A stretch of 64,000 nt of DNA from positions 1 through 64,000 of the forward strand of contig NZ_NMWU01000024.1 in NCBI RefSeq assembly GCF_002860355.1, written 5' to 3'. Source of the stretch: Bifidobacterium margollesii (GTDB taxonomy: Bacteria; Actinomycetota; Actinomycetes; Actinomycetales; Bifidobacteriaceae). Below, one piece after another: positions 47,812 through 57,494 of this stretch (positions are counted from its first letter, which is position 1; every line of letters starts with the position of its first letter). Under the pieces are notes generated by a model that saw only the letters and a program-made list of their open reading frames with translations, made no database searches and had not been told where the DNA came from. Made by a program: the position numbers and the translations under genes.

Positions 47812-48822
47812 CTAGTCGTTGAGCATACGACGCCCGAGATCCAGCACGATGCCGTCGAGCAGACCGTGCTCACTGGCAACGTAGGAGTTCAGCGTACGAC
47901 CGTCATGCTCCGCCACGGCGTCCCCGATGCGCCGAAGCACCCGATCCCACACCAGAGCCCCGCCGCCGATCACGTCGATTCGCCCCGGATGGATCACAGG
48001 ATATCCGCGCCGCTGGCTGCGCGTCATCCGGAGCACACGATCACACGTTTCGCTGGCTTCGGCGAATCCGATTCGAGCGCCGTCGACGGTATCGCGATCA
48101 TATTCCCTCAGTCCCAGCGCGATGCCGCTCATCGTGGTCACGGTACCGGAAACGCCGATCAGCGTACCGGTGCGGTAGGCCGGAACATGCTCGAACGCCT
48201 CATCGATATGCTCGTCGATATCGGCGATCGCCGCACGGATCTCATCCTCGCTGGGCGGATCGGAGACGAGATGCCGCTCGCTCATCCGAACCGACCCGAT
48301 ATTCATCGAGAATGCAGCGACCACCTGATCGATCGGAGCGGTCCGTCCGTCACCGCCGATCACCATCTCGGTCGACCCTCCACCAAGGTCGATCACCGTA
48401 TACGGAGCGTCGGGCAGTTCGTCGGCGTCATGACGAGCCTCCATCACCGACGTGGCTCCCAGGAAACTCAGCGCCGCCTCCTCGGATCCCGGAATGACAT
48501 CCGGACGCACGCCAAGCCTGTCGAATACCGAATCCTCGAATTCGTCACGGTTCTCGGCGTCGCGGGTCGCCGATGTGGCCACGAAGCGCAACGCATCCAC
48601 CGGATGACTCTTCAGCACATCGGCGAATTCGTCTATGGCCGCATAGGTGCGCTTCAAAGCCGCATCGTCGAACCGATGGGTCTTGTCCACATCCTGCCCC
48701 AAACGCACCACGCGCATGATGCGGGGAACCTCCACATGCATGCCGTGATCGTCCACCGTTGCGATCATCAGTCGAATCGAATTAGTGCCGCAGTCAATGC
48801 CGGCCACCTTCACCGAAGCCAT
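47812..48822 (-). CDS. ppx: Ppx/GppA-family exopolyphosphatase, 336 aa
   Basis: ASKHA-fold phosphatase motifs are clear: AGIDCGTNSIRLMIA (phosphate 1), FVATSATRDAENR, the YTVIDLGGGSTEMVIG phosphate 2 motif and IGVSGTVTTMSGIALGL. It is the short form without the C-terminal HD domain, as in mycobacterial Ppx1 (Rv0496 type) and Rv1026. It hydrolyses polyphosphate or pppGpp. AGGGAAGG precedes start 48822. It ends the eno-divIC-DUF501-ppx run. Confidence 0.92.
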   Translation of the reverse strand: MASVKVAGIDCGTNSIRLMIATVDDHGMHVEVPRIMRVVRLGQDVDKTHRFDDAALKRTYAAIDEFADVLKSHPVDALRFVATSATRDAENRDEFEDSVFDRLGVRPDVIPGSEEAALSFLGATSVMEARHDADELPDAPYTVIDLGGGSTEMVIGGDGRTAPIDQVVAAFSMNIGSVRMSERHLVSDPPSEDEIRAAIADIDEHIDEAFEHVPAYRTGTLIGVSGTVTTMSGIALGLREYDRDTVDGARIGFAEASETCDRVLRMTRSQRRGYPVIHPGRIDVIGGGALVWDRVLRRIGDAVAEHDGRTLNSYVASEHGLLDGIVLDLGRRMLND

Positions 48823-48892
48823 CGGCCTTCCCTTCTTTATTCCCATCCGTTCATGTCATTCGCAGATCATCGGATGATCCGCAAGCCATCCG

Positions 48893-49546
48893 TCATTCGG
48901 CGGTATCCGATCCGGAAGATGGCCTGACGGAGCATCGGCATACGTTCGGATCGAACCGATCCGCAATACGGTCGAGCACCTCATCGCCGATGGGATTCAC
49001 ACCGCTGCCCATGACCAGCGACTGACCGACCAAAGCATGCAGACACTTCACCCTCACGGGCATGCCTCCCGCACTGATACCGCGAATATGACTTTCGTCG
49101 TCACCCAGCCGTTCGGCCAGACGATGCCGAAATTCTAAGTACAGGGCATGAGCGCGGACGTAGGCACGGCCGAGCTCCTCATCGGCGGAAATCCGTTCCG
49201 TATACGACGCCATGTCTCCCGCGGCCTCGACACGCGACACCGCCTTCACCGCCTCGATTCCCGTCAGATAGCACGTGGTGGGGAACGGGATGCGCCCCTC
49301 CACCAAAGGTCTGGTGATCACCGCAAGAGGATTACCACATACGCACCTTGCGCCGACAGCCACCATGCCTCGGGGAAATCTGCCAAGCTGCCGCTGCACC
49401 GATTCCACGTCGGCGGGGTCGAGCTCCTTCGATAGACGTCGGTCAAGAATGTCGTCCACCAGGGCGAGATCATCATCGGTAAGCTCATAGGCCGTCATGG
49501 GGTCGAGTGTCTGATCATTGACTGATGCCTCTGCATATCCGCTCAT
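48893..49546 (-). CDS. DUF501-family protein, 217 aa
   Basis: The protein matches the actinobacterial DUF501 family seen after divIC (Rv1025): VQRQLGRFPRGMVAVGARCVCGNPLAV, PFPTTCYLTG, and the C-terminal RVKCLHALVGQSLVMGSGVNPIGDEVL. Conserved Cys and His residues (CVCG, KCLHAL) suggest a metal or redox site; the function is unknown. AAGGAAGGGG precedes start 49546. It is 57 bases after divIC and 70 before ppx, hence probably one transcript. Confidence 0.88.
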   Translation of the reverse strand: MSGYAEASVNDQTLDPMTAYELTDDDLALVDDILDRRLSKELDPADVESVQRQLGRFPRGMVAVGARCVCGNPLAVITRPLVEGRIPFPTTCYLTGIEAVKAVSRVEAAGDMASYTERISADEELGRAYVRAHALYLEFRHRLAERLGDDESHIRGISAGGMPVRVKCLHALVGQSLVMGSGVNPIGDEVLDRIADRFDPNVCRCSVRPSSGSDTAE

Positions 49547-49603
49547 AGCGTTTGCCCCTTCCTTAGGATTCGATCGTTCCATCCGTTTGTCCATTCAGCC
49601 GCT

Positions 49604-50254
49604 TTACCGGCCTGTCGTACTCGTCTGACCGTTGTTCGTCTGACCGTCCGTTGTTTCCCCGGTCTGCCCGCTTTGCTCGGAGGCGGCTCCGGATGACTGA
49701 TCATCCGCCGCCTGCTCATCGGCCTTCTCGAATGACGCCAGCATATCTTTATACCATGGCAGGTTCTGATTGTTCTCCACCGGGGTATCCGTCTGGTTCT
49801 CGGTTTTGCCGGAGGAGCCACCGACCGCCTCGGGATGCAGCACTCTGACCGAACGCTCTCCCGGAAACACGAACCCCAAACGTTCGCGAGCCTGTGCGGT
49901 GACGTAGGCGCTGTCGTCCCAACGGGCGATGTCGTTTTCCAGACTGGCTTTCTTGGCCACCAACGCGGCTTCCTGATTGCGCAGAGAATTGAGTTCGACG
50001 AGATTCAGCGCATAGGTGTGGAAGGTGGACACCAGTTGTATCGTACCGAGCGCCACGATGATCAACGCGAGAAAGAACGTGACCGGAGCGAACGACGCGC
50101 CCGATCGCTGGGAAGGACGCTGCCCGGATGCGCCTCCGGTTTTTCCCCCGGATCGGGATTGCGATCCATTCCGCCCAGTTCCGGCAGAACGGAAAGGCCT
50201 GACTCCGCCACGACCGGCGCCGCTGTTCGTTTCACCTGCTTTGCCCATAGACAT
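49604..50254 (-). CDS. divIC: septum formation initiator (DivIC/FtsB-like), 216 aa
   Basis: A Gly/Ser/Arg-rich cytoplasmic tail (about residues 1-55) precedes one membrane helix (APVTFFLALIIVALGTIQLV), an extracellular coiled coil (LNSLRNQEAALVAKKASLENDI) and the LGFVFPGERSVRVL motif typical of DivIC. A low-complexity Gln/Thr/Ser tail follows. It acts in the FtsQ-FtsL-DivIC divisome complex. ATG 50254 or 50248 are possible; the leader lies within the hairpin after eno. Confidence 0.88.
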   Translation of the reverse strand: MSMGKAGETNSGAGRGGVRPFRSAGTGRNGSQSRSGGKTGGASGQRPSQRSGASFAPVTFFLALIIVALGTIQLVSTFHTYALNLVELNSLRNQEAALVAKKASLENDIARWDDSAYVTAQARERLGFVFPGERSVRVLHPEAVGGSSGKTENQTDTPVENNQNLPWYKDMLASFEKADEQAADDQSSGAASEQSGQTGETTDGQTNNGQTSTTGR

Positions 50255-50258
50255 GAAA

Positions 50259-50296
50259 ATACCCGTTGCAGCCGACCTATCGACCACAACGGGTAT
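50259..50296 (-). terminator. hairpin between eno and divIC
   Basis: ATACCCGTTG (50259-50268) pairs with CAACGGGTAT (50287-50296); on the minus strand TTTTC follows at once and the divIC ATG comes four bases after the stem. It may terminate eno transcripts partially and also occlude divIC initiation. Confidence 0.6.
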
Positions 50297-50337
50297 CACA
50301 AAACCGACGGAACCGAACGGTTCGTCAGTTCAACACC

Positions 50338-51666
<1,329 letters not shown>

Positions 51667-51790
51667 CTACAGAATAATGCGTTTTATGGACGTTGCCCGA
51701 ACGCGCCATCAACGTGTCGCCCAATTGCAGGTGGAAAACGGCTGAATTTCTTGGCGAACACCCGAAATGGGACCACCCGGCGTCACGCTC

Positions 51791-52342
51791 CTACAGCACG
51801 GTCTCCATGCCGATTCTGTACGGTCGAAGTCCCATATGTTCATAAAACGCCACGGCGCCCGGATTGCACGTCCATACGTTGAGCGTGACGTTATGGCATC
51901 CGCTGCGTCTGGCGAACGCCACCACATGGCGGTACAACGCCGATCCCACATGTTCCCCGCGTACGGCGGAGTCCACGCACAGATCGTCTACGTACAAGGT
52001 CGTGACGTCGGTGAGAATACTGTCGTGCAGATGATGCTGGAAGATGCAGAACGCATATCCGACCACCGGTTTGTCTTCGAGATCCGCCACGAAGATCGGC
52101 CGGGAATCATCGACGATGATCCCGCGAAGCTGATCGTCGTCGTACTTGCGTGCGTCCGCCCTGAACAGGTCCGGCCGCCCGTGGTGATGGACGTCCAGCA
52201 CCTGGCCGAGCAGGATGCCGATCCGGGGGATGTCACGCTCCTCGGCCCGCCGAATCACGATCGCCGAGGCATCCGTTCCGCTCGCCCAGTCGTTCCCTGT
52301 TCCGCCTGCGATATCGCTTCGATCATTGTCTACGTTGCCCAT
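51791..52342 (-). CDS. GNAT-family N-acetyltransferase, 183 aa
   Basis: The GNAT fold is shown by RRAEERDIPRIGILL at the start, the central strand PIFVADLEDKPVVGYAFCI, the acetyl-CoA pocket region LCVDSAVRGEHVGSALYRHV and the tail NPGAVAFYEHMGLRP. Substrate unknown. The first 25 residues are non-conserved, so a start further in is possible. The 157 bp to eno holds the eno promoter and no gene. Confidence 0.87.
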   Translation of the reverse strand: MGNVDNDRSDIAGGTGNDWASGTDASAIVIRRAEERDIPRIGILLGQVLDVHHHGRPDLFRADARKYDDDQLRGIIVDDSRPIFVADLEDKPVVGYAFCIFQHHLHDSILTDVTTLYVDDLCVDSAVRGEHVGSALYRHVVAFARRSGCHNVTLNVWTCNPGAVAFYEHMGLRPYRIGMETVL

Positions 52343-52414
52343 GCAAACAGTGTCGCCATCGGTCTGGACTCGTTCGGCCGATGGCGACGATCCTCCCTTC
52401 CGGAAGTCATCACC

Positions 52415-52450
52415 GAATCCTATCTGTCAGAATCCTATCTGTCAGAATCC
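52415..52450 (+). repeat. 15-bp tandem duplication covering the mfd stop codon
   Basis: GAATCCTATCTGTCA occurs at 52415-52429 and 52430-52444, with a partial third copy to 52450. On the mfd strand this reads Asp-Ser-Asp-Arg-stop twice in frame. Confidence 0.85.
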
Positions 52451-55400
52451 TTGCGCGGTTTTGGCGTCCAGGTCAGATCGTCGAGCAGTTGATTGACCCA
52501 GACGAGCACATCCTCGCCGTTCATCGGACCGGAACCCATCGACCCTTGGAACGGCGTGGGAATCAGATACTGGTGGGTGAGAGGACGGTACTGCACACCC
52601 TTGTAGATTCTGGCGATGCGCATCTGCACGGATTCACGGGGATCGAATTTACCGACGCGGAGGTTGCGCCCCTGCATCACCAGTTCGCTCAGCCCGATGC
52701 CACGGGCGCGCGCCCTCAATCTCGCCACGTCGAACAGCAGATCAAGCTGTTCGGGAGGCCGGCCGTATCGGTCGGTGAGTTCCTCGCGAATCTCGGTGAA
52801 ATCATGCTCGTCGCGCGCCGCGGCGAGCTTGCGGTACGCTTCCAACCGCAGCTTGTCGGAGTCGATGTAGCTTTCGGGAATCGAGGCGTTCACCGGAATA
52901 TCGATGGTAACGGAGATCGGTTCCGCCGAGCGTTCCGGCTCCTTGACCTGTTCCACGGCCTCGGAGACCATGCGCACATACAGGTCGAACCCCACCCCTT
53001 CGATATGACCCGACTGCTCGCCGCCGAGCAGATTGCCCGTACCGCGAAGCTCCAGATCCTTCATCGCCACATCATATCCGGATCCCAGCGCCGTGTTCTG
53101 TGCGATGGTGGCCAGCCGGTCATGCGCCGTCTGGGTCATGGTCTTCGTCGGATCGTACAGGAAATAGGCGTAGGCGCGTTCCCTTCCGCGGCCGACGCGC
53201 CCTCGAAGCTGATGAAGCTGGGAGAGACCGAACTTGTCGGCGTGATCGACGATCAGCGTGTTCGCATTGGAGATATCCAGACCGGTTTCGATGATCGTGG
53301 TGCACAGCAGCACATCGATGTCACGATGCCAGAAGTCGCGAATCACGGAATCGAGCTGCCTCTCCCCCATCTTGCCGTGGGCCACGCCGATGTTCGCCTC
53401 GGGCACCAACTCCTTCAGATGCGCGGCGAGTCCGTCGATGCCGGAGACACGGTTGTGCACGTAGAACACCTGACCTCCACGCAGCAGCTCGCGGCGGATC
53501 GCCGCGGTGACCTGCGCGTCCTCATAGGCTCCCACATAGGTGAGCACGGGAAGGCGGTCCTCGGGCGGGGTGGCCAGCGTGCTCATCTCGCGGATGCCGG
53601 TGATCGCCATCTCCAGCGTTCGCGGAATCGGCGTCGCGGAAAGCGAAAGCACGTCGACGTTGGTGCGTAGCGCCTTGAGCGTCTCCTTGTGCTCCACGCC
53701 GAACCGCTGCTCCTCATCGATGATGACCAGACCGAGATCCTTGAACTTGATCTTCGGATTCAACAGCTTATGCGTGCCGATCACCACATCCACGGAACCG
53801 TCGGCCAGCGCCTTGACGGTCTCGTTGATCTGCTTCGTGGTCTGGAACCGGCTCATCGCCGCCACATTGACGGGGAATCCCTCGAACCGTTCGGTGAACG
53901 TCTCGTAATGCTGCTGCACCAGCAGCGTCGTGGGCACGAGCACCGCCACCTGCTTGGAATCCTGCACGGCCTTGAACGCGGCCCGCACGGCGATCTCGGT
54001 TTTGCCGAATCCCACGTCGCCGCAGATCAGCCTGTCCATCGGCACCGGCTTCTCCATGTCGGCCTTCACCTCGTCGATGGTGGTGAGCTGATCGGCCGTC
54101 TCCTGATACGGGAAGGCGTCCTCAAGCTCCTTCTGCCATGGGGTGTCCGGGCTGAAGGCGAATCCGCGGGCGCTCTGGCGGGCGGAATACAGACGGACCA
54201 GATCCTGCGCGATCTCCTTGACGTGCTTGCGTGCCTTGGCCTTGGTGGCCGCCCAGTCGGAGCCGCCGAGCTTGTTGAGCTTCGGCACGTCGGCGCCGAT
54301 GTACTTGCTCACCTTGTCGAGCTGATCCGTGGGGATGTACAGCCGATCCGGCGGGGCGCCACGCTTGCTGGGCGCATACTCCACCACCAGATACTCGCGT
54401 TTCGACTTCGCCGCGCCTGCGCCGACCATGCGCTGCTGCATGGTCACGAAGCGGCCGATGCCGTGCTGCTCGTGGACGATGTAGTCGCCTTCCTTCAGCT
54501 CCATCAGGTCGATGGCCCGACGTCGACGCTTCGGCGTCTTAGACTGAGCCGCCGTGCCGGACTTGCCCGTCAGATCCCGTTCGGTGAGCAGCGCCACCGA
54601 GGCCGGAACGTCTACGAAGCCGTCCACCGCGCGGGAAAGCGCATAATGCACGCCGACCACGCCGGCGGTCTCCAGCACACGACGCAAACGGGACAGCGTA
54701 CCCTTCGCCGCCGCGGTGACGATGACGCGAAGCCCCTGATCCAACAGCCCTTCGATGCCTTGCGAAGCCCGCTGTTCGGAACCACGGAACTCCTCAGGCG
54801 CCACTGCGCCAAGCTGCACCCGGCCTTCCTGCTGGCCGTCAACGCCGAACGAGGTGAGGTTCCACACGGTTCTCCCGGAGGCGACGAGCGCATGAACGGC
54901 TTCGTCATAGTCGAGGAAACTGGCCTCATCGAAGCTGATGGGCGCGCCGGCTCCCTGGCCGGATGCGGCGACATGCCAGCTTGCGGCGAGGAACTCATCC
55001 GCCGTCTTGTTCAGATCCTCCCCGGCTCTGCGCAGTCGTTCGGGATCGCACAGCAGCACCTTCGCCGTCTTCGGCAGCAACGATCCCACGGACACCAGAT
55101 CGTCGACCAAGGCCGGCATCAGCGATTCCATGCCCTCCACGGCTATGGCCTGCGAGATGGATTCAAGCATGTCGTCGGCATTGGGGATCTTGCCGATCAG
55201 CGATCCGGCACGTCTGCGCACCGCCTCGGTGAATTGAAGCTCCCTGCACGGGGTGGCCCATATCCGTTCGAGACCATCGCCATACGTGCGCTGATCGGAA
55301 GCGTGGAATTCCCTGATGGAATCGATCTCGTCACCGAAGAATTCGATGCGCACCGGGTGCGCCGCGGTGGGCGGGAACACATCGAGAATGCCCCCTCGTA

Positions 55401-56064
55401 CGGCGAATTCGCCGCGGTCCATCACCAGCTCGGTACGGGCATAGGCGCTTTCCACGAGACGGGCGACGGCCTTGTCAAGCTCGATCTCCTCACCGGTTCG
55501 GAACACCAGCGGCTCCACATCGCCAAGACCCGCCGCCACCGGCTGGATCAGCGACCGCACGGGCATCACCAGCAGACGGATGGGCCCGAACATTCCGCTG
55601 CCGGCCTTCGGATGCGCGAGACGACGGAACACGGCCATGCGGCTGGCCACGGTGTCGCTGCGGGGTGAGAGCCGCTCATGGGGCAGGGTCTCCCATGCCC
55701 GCAGCACTGCGATGTCGGAAGGATTCGCGTCATACCACGATTCCAGAGAGCCTGCGATCTCCTCGGCGTCGCGTCCCGACGGCACGACGAGCACCACCAT
55801 GCCGTCGTCGTTCGTCGCAGACTGCGTTTCGGCATGGTTTTCGCCGCAGCGCAGCGCCAACGCCGCGGCCAGTGCCGGACGGATGCCTTCGACGGCACCC
55901 ACGGTAAGCTGCGGCTCCAGTGCGGACGACGAGGGCTCCGCCGTCCCGTCCAGCAGCGAACGGAACGCGGGATCCCGTTCGAGCGCGGTACGGATCCGCC
56001 TCATCGTGGTGTCCGCCACCTCCGCGAGGCCTGATTCCTCACCGCGATTGCGTCTATCGACCAT
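52435..56064 (-). CDS. mfd: transcription-repair coupling factor Mfd, 1209 aa
   Basis: The order is the UvrB-homology domains, the RNAP-interacting module (KEGDYIVHEQHGIGRFV, EYLVVEYA), then RecG-like translocase motifs (ICGDVGFGKTEIAVRA, VIIDEEQRFGVEHKE, IIETGLDISNANTLIV, RVGRGRERAYAYF), with the TRG region and a C-terminal autoinhibitory domain. It removes stalled RNAP and recruits UvrA. The stop lies in a 15-bp duplication. Its ATG overlaps the pth stop by 11 bases. Confidence 0.97.
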   Translation of the reverse strand: MVDRRNRGEESGLAEVADTTMRRIRTALERDPAFRSLLDGTAEPSSSALEPQLTVGAVEGIRPALAAALALRCGENHAETQSATNDDGMVVLVVPSGRDAEEIAGSLESWYDANPSDIAVLRAWETLPHERLSPRSDTVASRMAVFRRLAHPKAGSGMFGPIRLLVMPVRSLIQPVAAGLGDVEPLVFRTGEEIELDKAVARLVESAYARTELVMDRGEFAVRGGILDVFPPTAAHPVRIEFFGDEIDSIREFHASDQRTYGDGLERIWATPCRELQFTEAVRRRAGSLIGKIPNADDMLESISQAIAVEGMESLMPALVDDLVSVGSLLPKTAKVLLCDPERLRRAGEDLNKTADEFLAASWHVAASGQGAGAPISFDEASFLDYDEAVHALVASGRTVWNLTSFGVDGQQEGRVQLGAVAPEEFRGSEQRASQGIEGLLDQGLRVIVTAAAKGTLSRLRRVLETAGVVGVHYALSRAVDGFVDVPASVALLTERDLTGKSGTAAQSKTPKRRRRAIDLMELKEGDYIVHEQHGIGRFVTMQQRMVGAGAAKSKREYLVVEYAPSKRGAPPDRLYIPTDQLDKVSKYIGADVPKLNKLGGSDWAATKAKARKHVKEIAQDLVRLYSARQSARGFAFSPDTPWQKELEDAFPYQETADQLTTIDEVKADMEKPVPMDRLICGDVGFGKTEIAVRAAFKAVQDSKQVAVLVPTTLLVQQHYETFTERFEGFPVNVAAMSRFQTTKQINETVKALADGSVDVVIGTHKLLNPKIKFKDLGLVIIDEEQRFGVEHKETLKALRTNVDVLSLSATPIPRTLEMAITGIREMSTLATPPEDRLPVLTYVGAYEDAQVTAAIRRELLRGGQVFYVHNRVSGIDGLAAHLKELVPEANIGVAHGKMGERQLDSVIRDFWHRDIDVLLCTTIIETGLDISNANTLIVDHADKFGLSQLHQLRGRVGRGRERAYAYFLYDPTKTMTQTAHDRLATIAQNTALGSGYDVAMKDLELRGTGNLLGGEQSGHIEGVGFDLYVRMVSEAVEQVKEPERSAEPISVTIDIPVNASIPESYIDSDKLRLEAYRKLAAARDEHDFTEIREELTDRYGRPPEQLDLLFDVARLRARARGIGLSELVMQGRNLRVGKFDPRESVQMRIARIYKGVQYRPLTHQYLIPTPFQGSMGSGPMNGEDVLVWVNQLLDDLTWTPKPRKDSDR

Positions 56065-56653
56065 TGAACTTCTCCTGAGCCTTGGCCAGTCCGTCGAAGA
56101 TCACCGTTTCGGCCGCGTCGGCGCCGTCCGCGAGGAATACGGGCAGGTCCTTGCGCTGTGCCGGGGAGAATCCGCCGAGCACCCAGTTGATGGTGTTGTC
56201 GTGCGCGTGGGCTCCGCGCTGCGCATGACCGACGCCGAGCCTGACTCGCGCGTACTTCGGCGTGCCCAGCGAACGGTCGATGGACTTGATGCCGTTGTGC
56301 CCGCCGGCAGATCCTCCGGCCTTGACCTTGATCCGGCCGAATTCGAGGTCCATGTCGTCGTGGATCACCACGATATGCTCGGGCGGAATGTCGTAGTAGG
56401 CGCTGATCGAGGCGACCGCATTGCCCGAGGCGTTCATGAACGTCAGGGGTTTGGCGAGGAAGAACTTCACCCGTCGCCCTCCGAGCGACATCACGCCCTT
56501 GCCGAGCTTCGCCAGACCCTTGTGGTCGGAGAACGACACCGACCACCGTTCGGCGAGCACATCGGCACACATGAATCCCATGTTATGCCGCGTGCCTTCA
56601 TATTTCGCTCCGGGGTTGCCGAGTCCCGTCACCAGCCAGAAATCAGATGCCAT
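56054..56653 (-). CDS. pth: peptidyl-tRNA hydrolase, 199 aa
   Basis: The Pth motifs are present: TGLGNPGAKYEGTRHNMGF with the catalytic His, FMNASGNAV, IHDDMDLEFGRIKVK and GGSAGGHNGIKSI. It recycles peptidyl-tRNA. Start 56653 (MASDFW) is chosen by homology; the frame extends to 56704. It overlaps mfd by 11 bases, implying cotranslation. The leader contains a 23-bp imperfect tandem duplication (56698-56743). Confidence 0.96.
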   Translation of the reverse strand: MASDFWLVTGLGNPGAKYEGTRHNMGFMCADVLAERWSVSFSDHKGLAKLGKGVMSLGGRRVKFFLAKPLTFMNASGNAVASISAYYDIPPEHIVVIHDDMDLEFGRIKVKAGGSAGGHNGIKSIDRSLGTPKYARVRLGVGHAQRGAHAHDNTINWVLGGFSPAQRKDLPVFLADGADAAETVIFDGLAKAQEKFNGR

Positions 56654-56697
56654 CGCTTCTTCTTGCCTTCCTGCGTCCTTAGTCTGTTCTTCTCTTC

Positions 56698-56743
56698 TTC
56701 CCATGTCATTCCCACGGCTTTTCCCATGTCATTCGCATGGCGT
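56698..56743 (+). repeat. 23-bp imperfect tandem duplication upstream of pth
   Basis: TTCCCATGTCATTC and the following nine bases are repeated at 56698-56720 and 56721-56743 with 20 of 23 positions identical. It lies between pth and the GNAT gene. Confidence 0.75.
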
Positions 56744-56762
56744 CGGCCGCCTACGAAGCCGC

Positions 56763-57308
56763 CTAATCGAGTTCCTTGTACCAGTAGGCCACGTCAAGGA
56801 ATCGTTCGCCGTTGCGACAGGCCCGGGGCAGATATCCGTATCGTTCGAACCCGAATTTGTTCATCAATGCGGTGGATCCGGCGTTGTCGGCGAATACGAC
56901 GCATACGGCGATTCGGAATCCGATGCGCTTGGCTGCGTCGAGCAGCCATCGCACCAGCCGCGTGCCCAGTCCCTGCCGGGCGTACGCCTTGTCCACGTAG
57001 TAGCTGAACTCGGTGATCTCGGAGTATCCGGCTCTTGAATGGTATTTCGACAGCGATGCGAAGCCCGCCACCTTGCCGTCGATTTCGATGACCACCACCG
57101 GGTACTGGTCGCGGGGATTATGGGAGTACACCCATTCGCGTCGCTGGTCCAGATTGCGTGGGGTGAGATCCGCGGTGCTGCCTCCGACCACCACCGCCAT
57201 ATTGTAGATGCGCGTGATGTCGAGCAGATCATCGTCCTGAGCGTCGCGAATGACGATGGTCCGTCCCTCATGCCGTTCCGTGGAATACGTTTCATTCAAT
57301 AACTGCAC
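56763..57308 (-). CDS. GNAT-family acetyltransferase (phosphinothricin/PAT-like), 181 aa
   Basis: The protein has IRDAQDDDLLDITRIYN at the start and the acetyl-CoA-binding pattern YVDKAYARQGLGTRLVRWLL followed by NAGSTALMNKFGFER. The arrangement resembles phosphinothricin acetyltransferases, but antibiotic resistance cannot be inferred. It starts with GTG 57308 in a weak context; later in-frame starts are absent until well into the fold, which supports it. The 186 bp upstream carries the UPF0182 terminator. Confidence 0.85.
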   Translation of the reverse strand: MQLLNETYSTERHEGRTIVIRDAQDDDLLDITRIYNMAVVVGGSTADLTPRNLDQRREWVYSHNPRDQYPVVVIEIDGKVAGFASLSKYHSRAGYSEITEFSYYVDKAYARQGLGTRLVRWLLDAAKRIGFRIAVCVVFADNAGSTALMNKFGFERYGYLPRACRNGERFLDVAYWYKELD

Positions 57309-57403
57309 GGGAACAGTGTAATACCAAACCGCGCGACGGAATGCCCTCGCGGCGGACGACGAAACAACGACGGAAAAGCAACGGGAACGCCGGAAACGAC
57401 GAA

Positions 57404-57443
57404 GGGGCCGATGCCTCCCGTCTACGGGAATGGCATCGGCCCC
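57404..57443 (-). terminator. terminator of the UPF0182 gene
   Basis: GGGGCCGATGCC (57404-57415) pairs with GGCATCGGCCCC (57432-57443), and an inner TCCCG/CGGGA extends the stem. It begins about 52 bases past the gene stop. Confidence 0.75.
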
Positions 57444-57494
57444 CTAATCGCCATGAATGGCCGACGAAGCGGAAACGATCAGCCGATCAGCAGA

